Counted from the stretch's first letter, positions 1 through 5,000 are shown. The stretch: 7,382 nucleotides of DNA from Pseudomonadota bacterium (GCA_021817875.1 JAKAFQ010000196.1:1-7382), one strand, 5' to 3'. Notes: generated by a model from the letters alone, not told the origin. Made by a program: numbers and translations.

Positions 1-27
1 AACGGTCTTGAGCTATTGGCAGGTTGA
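1..27 (+). CDS. 3' end of an upstream late gene (partial)
   Basis: Only the last eight codons are inside the window. They read NGLELLAG and stop at TGA 25-27, three bases before the tailspike ATG. The frame is open to the window edge and the tight spacing matches the rest of the late block, where each gene nearly touches the next. Nothing can be said about function. A structural gene upstream of the tailspike would be the usual neighbour, but eight residues cannot test that. Confidence 0.4.
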   Translation, partial: NGLELLAG

Positions 28-30
28 AAC

Positions 31-1464
31 ATGGGCACCAAGATTTCCGCACTTCCCGCCGCTGGTACTCTCACCGGTACCGAAATCGTCGTCATGGATC
101 AGGCGGGAAATACCGTCACCGCGCCGATCGGCAACATGGGCATCTGGGTGCGTACCGCCGCCGAAATCGCAGCCGGCGTGACGCCGACGAACTATGCCTA
201 CGAGCCGAGCGCTGTCGTGCGATACGGCGCAGATCCGTCCGGTAACCAGGACTCAACGGCAGCGATCAACGCTAGTTTCGCTGTTTTTGCGCAAGGCGGA
301 CCGGAGCCCGTATTCGTGCAGGGCATTTTCAAAATCACCACGGCGCTTAACGTTCCGGCATCTCTCATTCTCGACCTGAGACGCGCAACGATCCGTCCGA
401 GTGGAGCGATTAACGCATTCACGTTGACGAACAATCCGTGCGGGATCGTCAACGGCATCATCGACATGAGCGCCTCGAGCGGCATGGGCGTATACGGCGA
501 CACGCTCCAGCAGCTGCTGTTCCGCGATCTCCAAATTCAGGCCTCAAGCGGCCTCGGCATGCAGCTGCTCAACTGCTACGACACGATCCTAGACACTGTG
601 CGTTTCATGAACGGTACGGGGAACGCGCTCGATCTCGAAAGCACGATCAGCGGGACTCCGATCAACAGCACGTGGCTGCGCGGCTGCAAATTCACAAACT
701 TCGGCGGCAGCGAGGTGGTGAAGATCGTCGCCTGCGCCGGGGTGTACATTCTTGGGTGCGACTTCGAGAACAACGATGCGGCCGATTCGGACGACGTGTA
801 TCTGGATCAAGTCAACCAGATGGTGCTCCGAGACTGCTATTTCGAGCACGGGGTGAACTTCACCGGGAACTGCGTGTATCTCAATGCCGGGCAGCGCCTG
901 TTTATCGAGGGCAACTACTTCCAGACCTCCAAGCAGCAAATCAATCTCTCGGGGCTCACATCTAACGATGCGCACATCGTACACAACACATTCATGCAGG
1001 TTACTGGGTCGCCTAATTACGCAGTACTGGCCACTGGATTTTATCCGGACTGTTACGGCAACAGCGGCAGCGTCGCAGACCTCAATCGCTCGTGGACGCC
1101 CGGCCTGACCTTCGGCGGGGGCGCCGTCAGCATGACGGGCACATTCGACGGGCAATGGGCGCGACAGGGGGACGTGCTAAAAGTTTGGTACGACATCATC
1201 CTGACTGCTAAGGGGACGTCAACAGGACAGGCGGCAATCTCCGGCCTTCCCTTGGCGCCGGTCGCTGCGGCGCTTGATGCGCCAGCGGTCTGTAGGATGC
1301 AGAACGTCTCTTCGATTTCAGGCACGACTTATACCGTGGCGACCCCTGGGCTCGGGACGAACGCGTACCTCTACGGGCAGAACGCCACGGGCGAGTATTC
1401 GATCAACGATACCTATTTTGGCGACACCAGCTGCGTGAGCGGCGGGTTTGAGTATCAAATCTAG
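31..1464 (+). CDS. Phage tailspike / tail fibre with right-handed beta-helix
   Basis: A 477-aa receptor-binding protein expected on the virion tail, recognising or degrading a host surface polysaccharide. Residues 4-20 (KISALPAAGTLTGTEIV) match the short N-terminal motif common in phage tail proteins that attach to the baseplate or tail. Around residues 62-85 the segment RYGADPSG followed by D-S-T-A-A-I-N is the usual opening of a pectate-lyase-3-type beta-helix (Y-GA-D-P-x-G-x-x-D-S-x-A-I). Residues about 100-350 are rich in short hydrophobic strands and Asn/Gly turns, as in stacked helix coils. From about residue 355 (WTPGLTFGGG) a separate C-terminal beta domain begins, of the kind often seen at the end of tail fibres (…ILTAKGTSTGQAAISGLP…). 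The ATG is preceded by AGG at spacing 7. No catalytic pair can be assigned by eye, so depolymerase activity is inference. Confidence 0.88.
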   Translation: MGTKISALPAAGTLTGTEIVVMDQAGNTVTAPIGNMGIWVRTAAEIAAGVTPTNYAYEPSAVVRYGADPSGNQDSTAAINASFAVFAQGGPEPVFVQGIFKITTALNVPASLILDLRRATIRPSGAINAFTLTNNPCGIVNGIIDMSASSGMGVYGDTLQQLLFRDLQIQASSGLGMQLLNCYDTILDTVRFMNGTGNALDLESTISGTPINSTWLRGCKFTNFGGSEVVKIVACAGVYILGCDFENNDAADSDDVYLDQVNQMVLRDCYFEHGVNFTGNCVYLNAGQRLFIEGNYFQTSKQQINLSGLTSNDAHIVHNTFMQVTGSPNYAVLATGFYPDCYGNSGSVADLNRSWTPGLTFGGGAVSMTGTFDGQWARQGDVLKVWYDIILTAKGTSTGQAAISGLPLAPVAAALDAPAVCRMQNVSSISGTTYTVATPGLGTNAYLYGQNATGEYSINDTYFGDTSCVSGGFEYQI

Positions 1465-1472
1465 GTGGGAGT

Positions 1473-1520
1473 ATGGACGCTAAAAAGCTGACCCTAGTCA
1501 ACCGCTTCTTCCATCCGTGA
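1473..1520 (+). CDS. Possible 15-codon mini-gene between tailspike and membrane protein
   Basis: An ATG at 1473 follows a purine-rich Shine-Dalgarno-like stretch (GGTGGGAG, 1464-1471) that begins at the last base of the tailspike stop codon. It opens a 15-codon frame, MDAKKLTLVNRFFHP, ending at TGA 1518-1520. One base later comes the ATG at 1522 of the next gene, so ribosomes finishing here could restart there. The spacing from GGAG to ATG is only one base, although GGTG lies five bases away. It may be a coupling peptide that delivers ribosomes to the membrane-protein gene, a remnant of a degraded gene, or chance. There is no homology evidence. Confidence 0.3.
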   Translation: MDAKKLTLVNRFFHP

Positions 1521-1521
1521 G

Positions 1522-1923
1522 ATGCCCATGTACACGCTTTGGGAAATGGTGACCTCGATGACCATCGAAAAGCTAAAACTGCCTGCCGCAGTCGCCGCAT
1601 ACCTCGCGCTCGGAGGCGTGCTCGCAGGGACGGCCCTCGCGTTCGGTCTCGTCCCGCAGTTCTTCGGCGGCTTCGCACACGCTAACAAGGTGAACCGCAT
1701 CGCCGCCGAATTGAACGCGCACATAGCGCAAATCGCGCGCGACGACAACTCGCACTGGGCGAATCAGACGGCAACGGCGCTGCTGCGGATGGATCAAGCG
1801 CGTTGTCAACTCCCGGGCGGCCAACTGCGCAGGATGTACGATCAGCTCATCCAGATCCGGATGGAGGAATACGCGAGCCTGACGGGCGCGCAGTACCCGC
1901 TGCTGGGGTGTGCCAAGCTGTGA
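1522..1923 (+). CDS. Membrane-anchored protein next to endolysin, possible lysis accessory
   Basis: A protein of 133 aa, or 121 aa if translation starts at ATG 1558. One strongly hydrophobic segment (about residues 21-48, LPAAVAAYLALGGVLAGTAL onward) is followed by a polar, mostly helical domain of about 85 residues with two cysteines (RCQLPGG and the C-terminal GCAKL). An N-terminal anchor with an exported helical domain, directly upstream of the endolysin, resembles an inner-membrane spanin (Rz-like). However, no overlapping lipoprotein partner with a lipobox was found, so spanin is only a suggestion. The start is uncertain: ATG 1522 has a poor Shine-Dalgarno but sits one base after the mini-gene stop, while ATG 1558 has GGTGA five bases upstream and removes an unremarkable N-terminus. 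The gene ends eight bases before the endolysin start. Confidence 0.72.
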   Translation: MPMYTLWEMVTSMTIEKLKLPAAVAAYLALGGVLAGTALAFGLVPQFFGGFAHANKVNRIAAELNAHIAQIARDDNSHWANQTATALLRMDQARCQLPGGQLRRMYDQLIQIRMEEYASLTGAQYPLLGCAKL

Positions 1924-1931
1924 GCCGCGCC

Positions 1932-2390
1932 ATGATGACACTCAGCGCTGCGGGGCGCGCGTTCATCCAGGGGTGGGAGGGGTACCGCTCGGAGGCGTAT
2001 CTGGACCAGAGTGACACGGCCACAATAGGGTTCGGCCATACCGGCTACTACTCCCCAGGCGTCCCGGTCGCGCTCGGTCAGACCTGCACGCTCGAGCAGG
2101 CCGAGGTGTGGTTCACCGCGGATACCGCTGCGGCATGCGCCGAGGTCAACGTCGGCGTGACCGTCCCGCTGACACAGCCGCAATTCGACGCGCTGGTTGA
2201 CTTCACCTATAATTTGGGAGCGGGCGCGTTCGCGCATTCGACGCTGCGGCGCGATCTCAACGAAGGTGATATGCTCGGCGCCGCGAACGAGTTTCTGCGT
2301 TGGGACTATTGCGCCGGCCAGCCAGATCCTGGCCTCGAAAATCGGCGCAAGGCCGAACGCACGCTGTTTCTCACCGGAGTGCATCCATGA
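1932..2390 (+). CDS. Endolysin, GH24 T4-type lysozyme
   Basis: A 152-aa lysozyme that cleaves the MurNAc-GlcNAc bond of peptidoglycan at the end of infection. The catalytic triad spacing of T4 lysozyme is intact: E16 in GWEGYR, D25 in AYLD (E-x8-D) and T31 in TATIGFGHT (D-x5-T). The C-terminal half carries the family's QFDALVDFTYNLG segment and the closing NRRKAE motif. Length is usual for the family (about 145-165 aa). There is no signal peptide or SAR-type hydrophobic N-terminus, so release to the periplasm should need a holin, and the 3063-3242 gene is the candidate. The start is set at ATG 1932 because the frame upstream overlaps the previous gene by more than 100 bases with low-complexity sequence. 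ATG 1935 is equally possible. Its stop overlaps the next start as ATGA. Confidence 0.95.
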   Translation: MMTLSAAGRAFIQGWEGYRSEAYLDQSDTATIGFGHTGYYSPGVPVALGQTCTLEQAEVWFTADTAAACAEVNVGVTVPLTQPQFDALVDFTYNLGAGAFAHSTLRRDLNEGDMLGAANEFLRWDYCAGQPDPGLENRRKAERTLFLTGVHP

Positions 2391-2782
2391 CGCGCATCCT
2401 CTCCGCTCTCGCTCTCGTCGCCGCCTTCCTCGTCGGCACCGCGGCCTACGCCACCACGACCTGCGTGGTCGGCAAGACCGGCACCGCGCCGGCGGCCTCG
2501 ATCACGTTCACCGCGCCGACCACGAACACCGACGGGACCGCGCTCACCGGCACCGTCACGTACGATCTCTTTCAAGGCTCGGCCTCGGGCGCGGAGAAGC
2601 TGGTGGCATCCGGCCTCAGCGGCTCGCCCATCGCGGTGAATACCGGGCTCGTAGACGGCACCAGCATCTACTGGTACGTCGAGGCCGTGAACAGCGCCGG
2701 AAACGCCAGCGCGCCGAGCAACGAGGTGTGCAAGACGTTCCCGGCCGGCACGCCGAGTGCGGTGACGATCAGCATCACATGA
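2387..2782 (+). CDS. Exported fibronectin type III-like domain protein
   Basis: A 131-aa protein with a textbook Sec signal peptide: positive R3, hydrophobic core LSALALVAAFLVG, and an A-x-A site at AYA (about residue 23). No lipobox cysteine follows, so the mature protein of about 108 residues should be soluble in the periplasm or outside the cell. The mature part resembles one Fn3/Ig-like beta sandwich: ASITFTAPTTNTDG, TVTYDLFQGSASG, then the late strands SIYWYVEAVNSAGNASAPSN. Cysteines just after the cleavage site and near the C-terminus (NEVCKTF) could form a disulfide. GGAG at 2376-2379, seven bases before the ATG, supports the start. A separately exported Fn3 protein inside a lysis region is unusual. 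It could be a moron acting on the host surface, but no function can be assigned. Confidence 0.82.
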   Translation: MTRILSALALVAAFLVGTAAYATTTCVVGKTGTAPAASITFTAPTTNTDGTALTGTVTYDLFQGSASGAEKLVASGLSGSPIAVNTGLVDGTSIYWYVEAVNSAGNASAPSNEVCKTFPAGTPSAVTISIT

Positions 2783-3054
2783 GCCGCTGCCTCCATCCCG
2801 GCTGCACGAAAGAGGTGCCTGCGCAGACGGGCCGAGCAGCGTGGCGCATCTACTGCCTTGAGCACGGCAGCGCGCGATGGGCTCAATGGCGCTACCAGCG
2901 CGGCATCGCGCCGACGCGAGGGCCAAAGGGCGCTACGGTCGGCTACCGCAGCTCGGCCGCCATCCGCGCCGATCTCGCCGAGCAGCTTGCGGCAATGCTT
3001 GGGCGCTTTCAGGGCATCGTCGCCCATGACCGCCGAATCGACCCCATCGCGTGA
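2779..3054 (+). CDS. Small Cys/His protein of unknown function
   Basis: A 91-aa basic protein whose ATG overlaps the stop of the Fn3 gene as ATGA. Its N-terminus has C4-x4-C9 and then C-x2-H in IYCLEHG, which together could bind one zinc ion. The rest is rich in Arg and Ala, with a helical segment near the C-terminus (AAIRADLAEQLAAMLGRFQG). No family was recognised. Translation is probably coupled to the upstream gene, because a clear Shine-Dalgarno at normal spacing is missing (GGTGA is 13 bases away). Coupling on both sides suggests it belongs to the lysis/late transcript. A DNA- or RNA-binding role would fit the charge but is a guess. Confidence 0.7.
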   Translation: MSRCLHPGCTKEVPAQTGRAAWRIYCLEHGSARWAQWRYQRGIAPTRGPKGATVGYRSSAAIRADLAEQLAAMLGRFQGIVAHDRRIDPIA

Positions 3055-3056
3055 GG
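3053..3056 (+). promoter_or_regulatory. Ribosome binding site that sets the GTG 3063 start
   Basis: GAGG six bases before GTG 3063. It overlaps the stop codon of the upstream gene (TGA 3052-3054), which favours this start over the in-frame GTG at 3051. Confidence 0.6.
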
Positions 3057-3062
3057 TGCCCC

Positions 3063-3242
3063 GTGAAGCTCGACCCGCAAAAGACCACCGCTGCCATTGC
3101 TGGTGCCTATCTCGCGCAGATCGTGACGTGGGCGGCTGGCTACTTCTGGCACGTGCAGGTGCCCCCTGAGATTTCCACCGCGCTCGCCGGCCTCGCCATG
3201 CTGGTGCTGGCGCATACCCTTTACCCTACGCAAGCCGGTTGA
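3063..3242 (+). CDS. Holin candidate (two membrane helices)
   Basis: A 59-aa protein, MKLDPQKTTAAIAGAY at its N-terminus, with two hydrophobic segments: about residues 9-28 (AAIAGAYLAQIVTWAAGYFW) and 37-54 (EISTALAGLAMLVLAHTL). They are separated by the VPPE turn often seen in small phage holins of this shape. It would permeabilise the inner membrane and release the endolysin. The GTG at 3063 is chosen because GAGG (3053-3056) lies six bases upstream. An in-frame GTG at 3051 would add four residues and overlap the previous stop, but has no comparable ribosome site. The holin lies downstream of the endolysin and separated from it by two genes, which is not the lambda order. Antiholin or another small membrane protein are alternatives. 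Confidence 0.75.
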   Translation: MKLDPQKTTAAIAGAYLAQIVTWAAGYFWHVQVPPEISTALAGLAMLVLAHTLYPTQAG

Positions 3243-3262
3243 CCCGGCAAGGTGAAATACCG

Positions 3263-3541
3263 ATGAGTACTCCGAATCCTCTGCTGCCGCTGGAACAGGC
3301 CGCTATCCCGTCCGCTGTGGCCCTCCTGCAGGCCGTGCAGGCGTTCATTGGCAATATGGGCACCGATCCCGCCCAGTGGACACTGAAGTTCCCCGGCGCG
3401 CTCGTGACGCTGCAGGGCGCAGTGATGCTGCAGGCGCCGCTGCTGGCGAACGCCGAAGGGGCGGCAATCACGTCGCAGGCTAACGCCGTGGTCGGCGGCT
3501 GGATTGCCAAGCTGCAGGCGGCTGAGAAGCCCGCCGCGTAA
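3263..3541 (+). CDS. Small late protein of unknown function
   Basis: A 92-aa protein starting MSTPNPLLPLEQAAIP. AAGGTGA at 3249-3255, with the GGTGA core seven bases before the ATG, fixes the start; a longer in-frame TTG start at 3239 has no such support. The sequence alternates apolar and small residues (AVALLQAVQAFIGNMG, LKFPGALVTLQGAVMLQAPL) and looks mainly helical and amphipathic. No segment is a convincing membrane helix, and there are no cysteines or recognisable motifs. It sits between the holin candidate and the papain-like protein, so a structural or lysis-accessory role is possible. I do not recognise the family. Confidence 0.78.
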   Translation: MSTPNPLLPLEQAAIPSAVALLQAVQAFIGNMGTDPAQWTLKFPGALVTLQGAVMLQAPLLANAEGAAITSQANAVVGGWIAKLQAAEKPAA

Positions 3542-3545
3542 CGCC

Positions 3546-4049
3546 ATGATGCCGGCATCCATCCCCTCCGGCCTCACCGTCGGCTTCGTGTACTCGACCG
3601 CGCTCACCTCGAGCGTGATCGAGTATTCGGAGTCCGGCGTAGGGCCATCGCACGCTACCACGCTCGTCGCGCCCGGATGGGTAATCGACGCGCGCTTCTC
3701 AGGCGGCGTCGCCATGCGGCCGGTGTCGTACCTCAGCGGCAGCACCGTCCAGTGGTATCGGCTGCCCGGCACCGAGACCGCCGTGGACCGCGCCATAGCG
3801 TTCCTGCACGGCCAGTGCGGGCAGCTCTATGACTGGCAGGACATCGTGGCGTTCGCGGTGCCAAACGCATTTAAACGGCTCACGGGGGCCAAGCATCCAT
3901 GGATGTGCTCATATCTCGCGCTCGCCGCGCAGCTCAAGGGGCAGCTCTTGCCGAAGCCGCCGGTAGGGGCCGAGCGCATCAACCCGTTCGAGTTGCTGCT
4001 GATGGATGTGGCGGCCGGGGCGCTGGCGCTCAGCGGGCCGGTATTTTAG
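3546..4049 (+). CDS. Permuted papain-like (YiiX / NlpC-P60-like) cysteine hydrolase candidate
   Basis: A 167-aa protein with the order of catalytic elements expected in circularly permuted papain-fold enzymes: histidine first, cysteine later. H36 lies in PSHATTLVAPGWVIDAR, which resembles the strand pair shVgi…g.viea of YiiX/DUF830-type proteins. C121 lies in HPWMCSYLALAAQL at the start of a helix, where the nucleophile is expected. YDWQDIV (about residues 95-101) and INPFELL near the end also fit the fold. Members of this group hydrolyse amide or ester bonds in cell-wall peptides or lipids, so an auxiliary wall hydrolase is plausible, but the substrate is unknown. There is no signal peptide. 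ATG 3546 is taken as start (3549 is also possible); the Shine-Dalgarno is weak. A terminator-like hairpin overlaps its last codons. Confidence 0.72.
   Translation: MMPASIPSGLTVGFVYSTALTSSVIEYSESGVGPSHATTLVAPGWVIDARFSGGVAMRPVSYLSGSTVQWYRLPGTETAVDRAIAFLHGQCGQLYDWQDIVAFAVPNAFKRLTGAKHPWMCSYLALAAQLKGQLLPKPPVGAERINPFELLLMDVAAGALALSGPVF
4014..4047 (+). terminator. Probable rho-independent terminator of the late block
   Basis: A hairpin overlaps the 3' end of the last rightward gene. The inner stem CGCTG (4021-4025) pairs with CAGCG (4031-4035) around the loop GCGCT. A GG/GG internal loop separates it from an outer stem pairing 4014-4018 with 4038-4042, including one G·U pair. ATTTT follows (4043-4047). 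The T run is short, and the stem lies in a GC-rich coding region, so chance pairing cannot be excluded. Its position, immediately before the convergent leftward genes, favours a real terminator. Confidence 0.45.
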
Positions 4050-4081
4050 GGGACGGGCGCCCGCGCTGATGAGTTAGTAGA

Positions 4082-4171
4082 TTATCTTTTCCTGCTCATT
4101 CGTGCGCCGATCTTGAATCCCAACAAAAATGAGGTCAGCGCGATAAAAATGGCTTGTCCTAGTTCGCTCAT
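4082..4171 (-). CDS. 29-aa single-pass membrane peptide
   Basis: Read leftward from ATG 4171 to TAA 4082-4084, this frame encodes MSELGQAIFIALTSFLLGFK followed by IGARMSRKR. It has a single hydrophobic helix of about 18 residues and a strongly basic tail, the positive-inside pattern of a real small membrane protein (N-out/C-in). It is the last gene before the convergent late block, 17 bases after the stop of the preceding gene. No good Shine-Dalgarno is visible, which lowers confidence. The bias of its sequence toward a clean transmembrane-plus-basic layout is the main support. Possible roles include a membrane-acting accessory or exclusion peptide, but no function can be named. Confidence 0.5.
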   Translation of the reverse strand: MSELGQAIFIALTSFLLGFKIGARMSRKR

Positions 4172-4188
4172 GGATTAATAGGTAAGCA

Positions 4189-4338
4189 TCAGTCCATCGG
4201 GTCCGTAGGCCGACAGCGGCAGTCCTCGCATCTCTGCGCCCCGCAGGCGTGGCACCATGGTGTCGGATCAAGAGATTCGACGAACTCGGCGAACCGCTCG
4301 TCGTCCTCCAGAATGTCCAGCAGCATGGACTCGCTCAT
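4189..4338 (-). CDS. 49-aa acidic, cysteine-rich putative zinc protein
   Basis: Reading leftward from ATG 4338 gives 49 aa: an acidic helical half (ESMLLDILEDDERFAEFVES) followed by a tight cluster CHACGAQRCEDCRC, containing C29, H30, C32, C37, C40 and C42. Five cysteines and a histidine within fourteen residues strongly suggest a zinc site. The ATG overlaps the stop of the upstream gene as ATGA, so translation is likely coupled, with AGG five bases upstream. It has no frame-mate longer than itself and was found by following the coupling. I do not know the family. An acidic protein with a metal knuckle could bind another protein rather than DNA. Confidence 0.65.
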   Translation of the reverse strand: MSESMLLDILEDDERFAEFVESLDPTPWCHACGAQRCEDCRCRPTDPMD

Positions 4339-4484
4339 GGCCGCCTACCCCGCTTCACCAGCCGCTCTATGAACCGCTTGACCGCTTCGGCCTGCGCGTC
4401 GGTCAGCCAGAACACCCGCTGCCGTAGGCCCTCCTTGGCGCGTCTCTCTCGAAGTGTCGCCTGCCGATCCTTGCCGCTCGCCAT
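4335..4484 (-). CDS. 49-aa basic protein, possible ribbon-helix-helix-like DNA binder
   Basis: A leftward gene of 49 aa starting MASGKDRQATLRERRAKEGL. The N-terminal 20 residues are highly basic. They are followed by a short strand-like segment (RQRVFWL) and a helix (TDAQAEAVKRFIERLVKRG). This order, basic arm then strand then helix, resembles the start of a ribbon-helix-helix repressor, but a full second helix is missing, so the assignment is weak. Its ATG shares one base with the upstream stop (TGATG), and its own stop forms ATGA with the next start, so three genes are coupled. A longer frame from ATG 4577 exists, but it lies inside the upstream gene and is rejected. It is a candidate autoregulator of the promoter at 4739-4767. 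Confidence 0.7.
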   Translation of the reverse strand: MASGKDRQATLRERRAKEGLRQRVFWLTDAQAEAVKRFIERLVKRGRRP

Positions 4485-4711
4485 CAGGCCGCCATCTCTA
4501 CGTAGCCGGCCCTCCAGCGGCCCGTACCACCGTCGCGGTGCTGCCGATCGGTCCAGCGCCGCACCTCGACAATCCATCCCTGCGCGCGGAGAGCCTGAGC
4601 CGTGGTGACGGCCACGCCTTCTTCGTGGGCCTCAAGGATGAAGCCGGCTTCGGGATCTTCGCCATGGCGCCAGTCGCGCGAGGCTGAAATCAGAAAGTGC
4701 TGCTTTTTCAT
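4484..4711 (-). CDS. 75-aa protein of unknown function, first gene after the internal promoter
   Basis: A leftward gene of 75 aa, MKKQHFLISASRDWRHGEDP at its N-terminus. GGAG at 4718-4721, six bases upstream, fixes ATG 4711; a longer frame to 4810 would run through the promoter and is rejected. The middle (GFILEAHEEGVAVTTAQALRAQGWIV) looks like a small alpha/beta fold, and the end is basic and Trp-rich (VRRWTDRQHRDGGTGRW). There are no cysteines, unlike most of its neighbours. It is promoter-proximal in the four-gene cassette, the position where anti-defence genes commonly sit in acr-aca layouts, but nothing in the sequence identifies such a role. No family recognised. Confidence 0.72.
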   Translation of the reverse strand: MKKQHFLISASRDWRHGEDPEAGFILEAHEEGVAVTTAQALRAQGWIVEVRRWTDRQHRDGGTGRWRAGYVEMAA

Positions 4712-4738
4712 GGGGGACTCCGGTATCGACTGGATAGC

Positions 4739-4767
4739 AGCGTATACCGTCACTAGTGACACGTCAA
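4739..4767 (-). promoter_or_regulatory. Sigma70-like promoter for the leftward mini-cassette
   Basis: On the minus strand, TTGACG (4767-4762) matches five of six bases of the -35 consensus. At 17-base spacing lies TACGCT (4744-4739); the overlapping TATACG (4746-4741) is closer to the -10 consensus but only 15 bases away. Transcription would begin near 4732, giving a leader of about 20 bases before ATG 4711. The -35 overlaps the stop codon of the upstream gene (4764-4766). This is the only clear promoter seen inside the leftward block. Confidence 0.5.
4749..4760. promoter_or_regulatory. Perfect 12-bp palindrome, operator candidate
   Basis: GTCACTAGTGAC is a perfect inverted repeat placed entirely in the spacer between the proposed -35 and -10 elements. 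A dimeric repressor bound here would block RNA polymerase directly. The palindrome was not found elsewhere in the window. Candidate binders are the 49-aa basic protein (4335-4484) and the 76-aa HTH protein (5805-6035). A phage repressor encoded outside the window is the main alternative. Confidence 0.5.
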
Positions 4768-5000
4768 GCGCTATCTGCGGGCTCACCGGATACGGCATCC
4801 TCGGGCTCATCTTGTCCCGAATTCCGCTCCCCGCGCGCGAACTCCAATGCGCACTCGCGCGAGCAGCAGTCGTGATTCCATCGCCGCGCCGAGTCGGACT
4901 TCACGAATTCCTTGCCGCATATCGCGCACTTCACCCACGACTTCGCGGTAAATAATTCCGTACGCCAGACATGTGGCTTGCGGTGGTGGCCTGGCTTCAT
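4764..5000 (-). CDS. 78-aa putative zinc-finger protein
   Basis: A leftward gene of 78 aa with C25-x2-C28 (KCAICGKEF) and C45-C46-x3-C50 (DCCSRECALEF). The spacing and the Gly-Lys-x-Phe knuckle followed by CCSxxCA resemble a treble-clef or small zinc finger. The C-terminal 22 residues are acidic and probably disordered. AAGGA lies six bases before ATG 5000, and the ATG overlaps the upstream stop as ATGA. Its 3' end contains the -35 of the internal promoter. Zinc knuckles of this form often bind nucleic acid, but they are also common in phage proteins that bind host proteins, so no function is assigned. Confidence 0.75.
   Translation of the reverse strand: MKPGHHRKPHVWRTELFTAKSWVKCAICGKEFVKSDSARRWNHDCCSRECALEFARGERNSGQDEPEDAVSGEPADSA

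Noticed and set aside
589..1155. A 188-codon antisense frame inside the tailspike
   Set aside because: GC-rich DNA gives long antisense frames; the opposite strand encodes a clear beta-helix protein and no start signal supports this one.
1894..1920. A PAAGVC sequence in the frame upstream of the endolysin, considered as a lipobox for a nested spanin
   Set aside because: The residue before the cysteine is Val rather than Gly, Ala or Ser, and no signal-peptide-like hydrophobic stretch precedes it.
1803..1931. N-terminal extension of the endolysin frame
   Set aside because: It overlaps the previous gene, is rich in Pro/Gly/Arg and adds nothing to the GH24 family; ATG 1932 gives the normal length.
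2306..2926. A 206-codon antisense frame across the Fn3 and Cys/His genes
   Set aside because: Arg/Gly-rich shadow typical of GC-rich sequence, spanning two genes with signal peptide and coupling evidence.
4054..4063. Palindrome CGGGCGCCCG between the convergent blocks
   Set aside because: It has no loop, no T run on either side and is easily reached by chance in GC-rich sequence.
4074..4271. A 65-codon minus-strand frame covering the end of the leftward operon
   Set aside because: It overlaps two better-supported small genes out of frame, has no Shine-Dalgarno and encodes a basic, featureless sequence.
4249..4608. A 119-codon plus-strand frame opposite the mini-cassette
   Set aside because: Arg/Pro/Ser-rich shadow of three coupled minus-strand genes; no motif or ribosome site.
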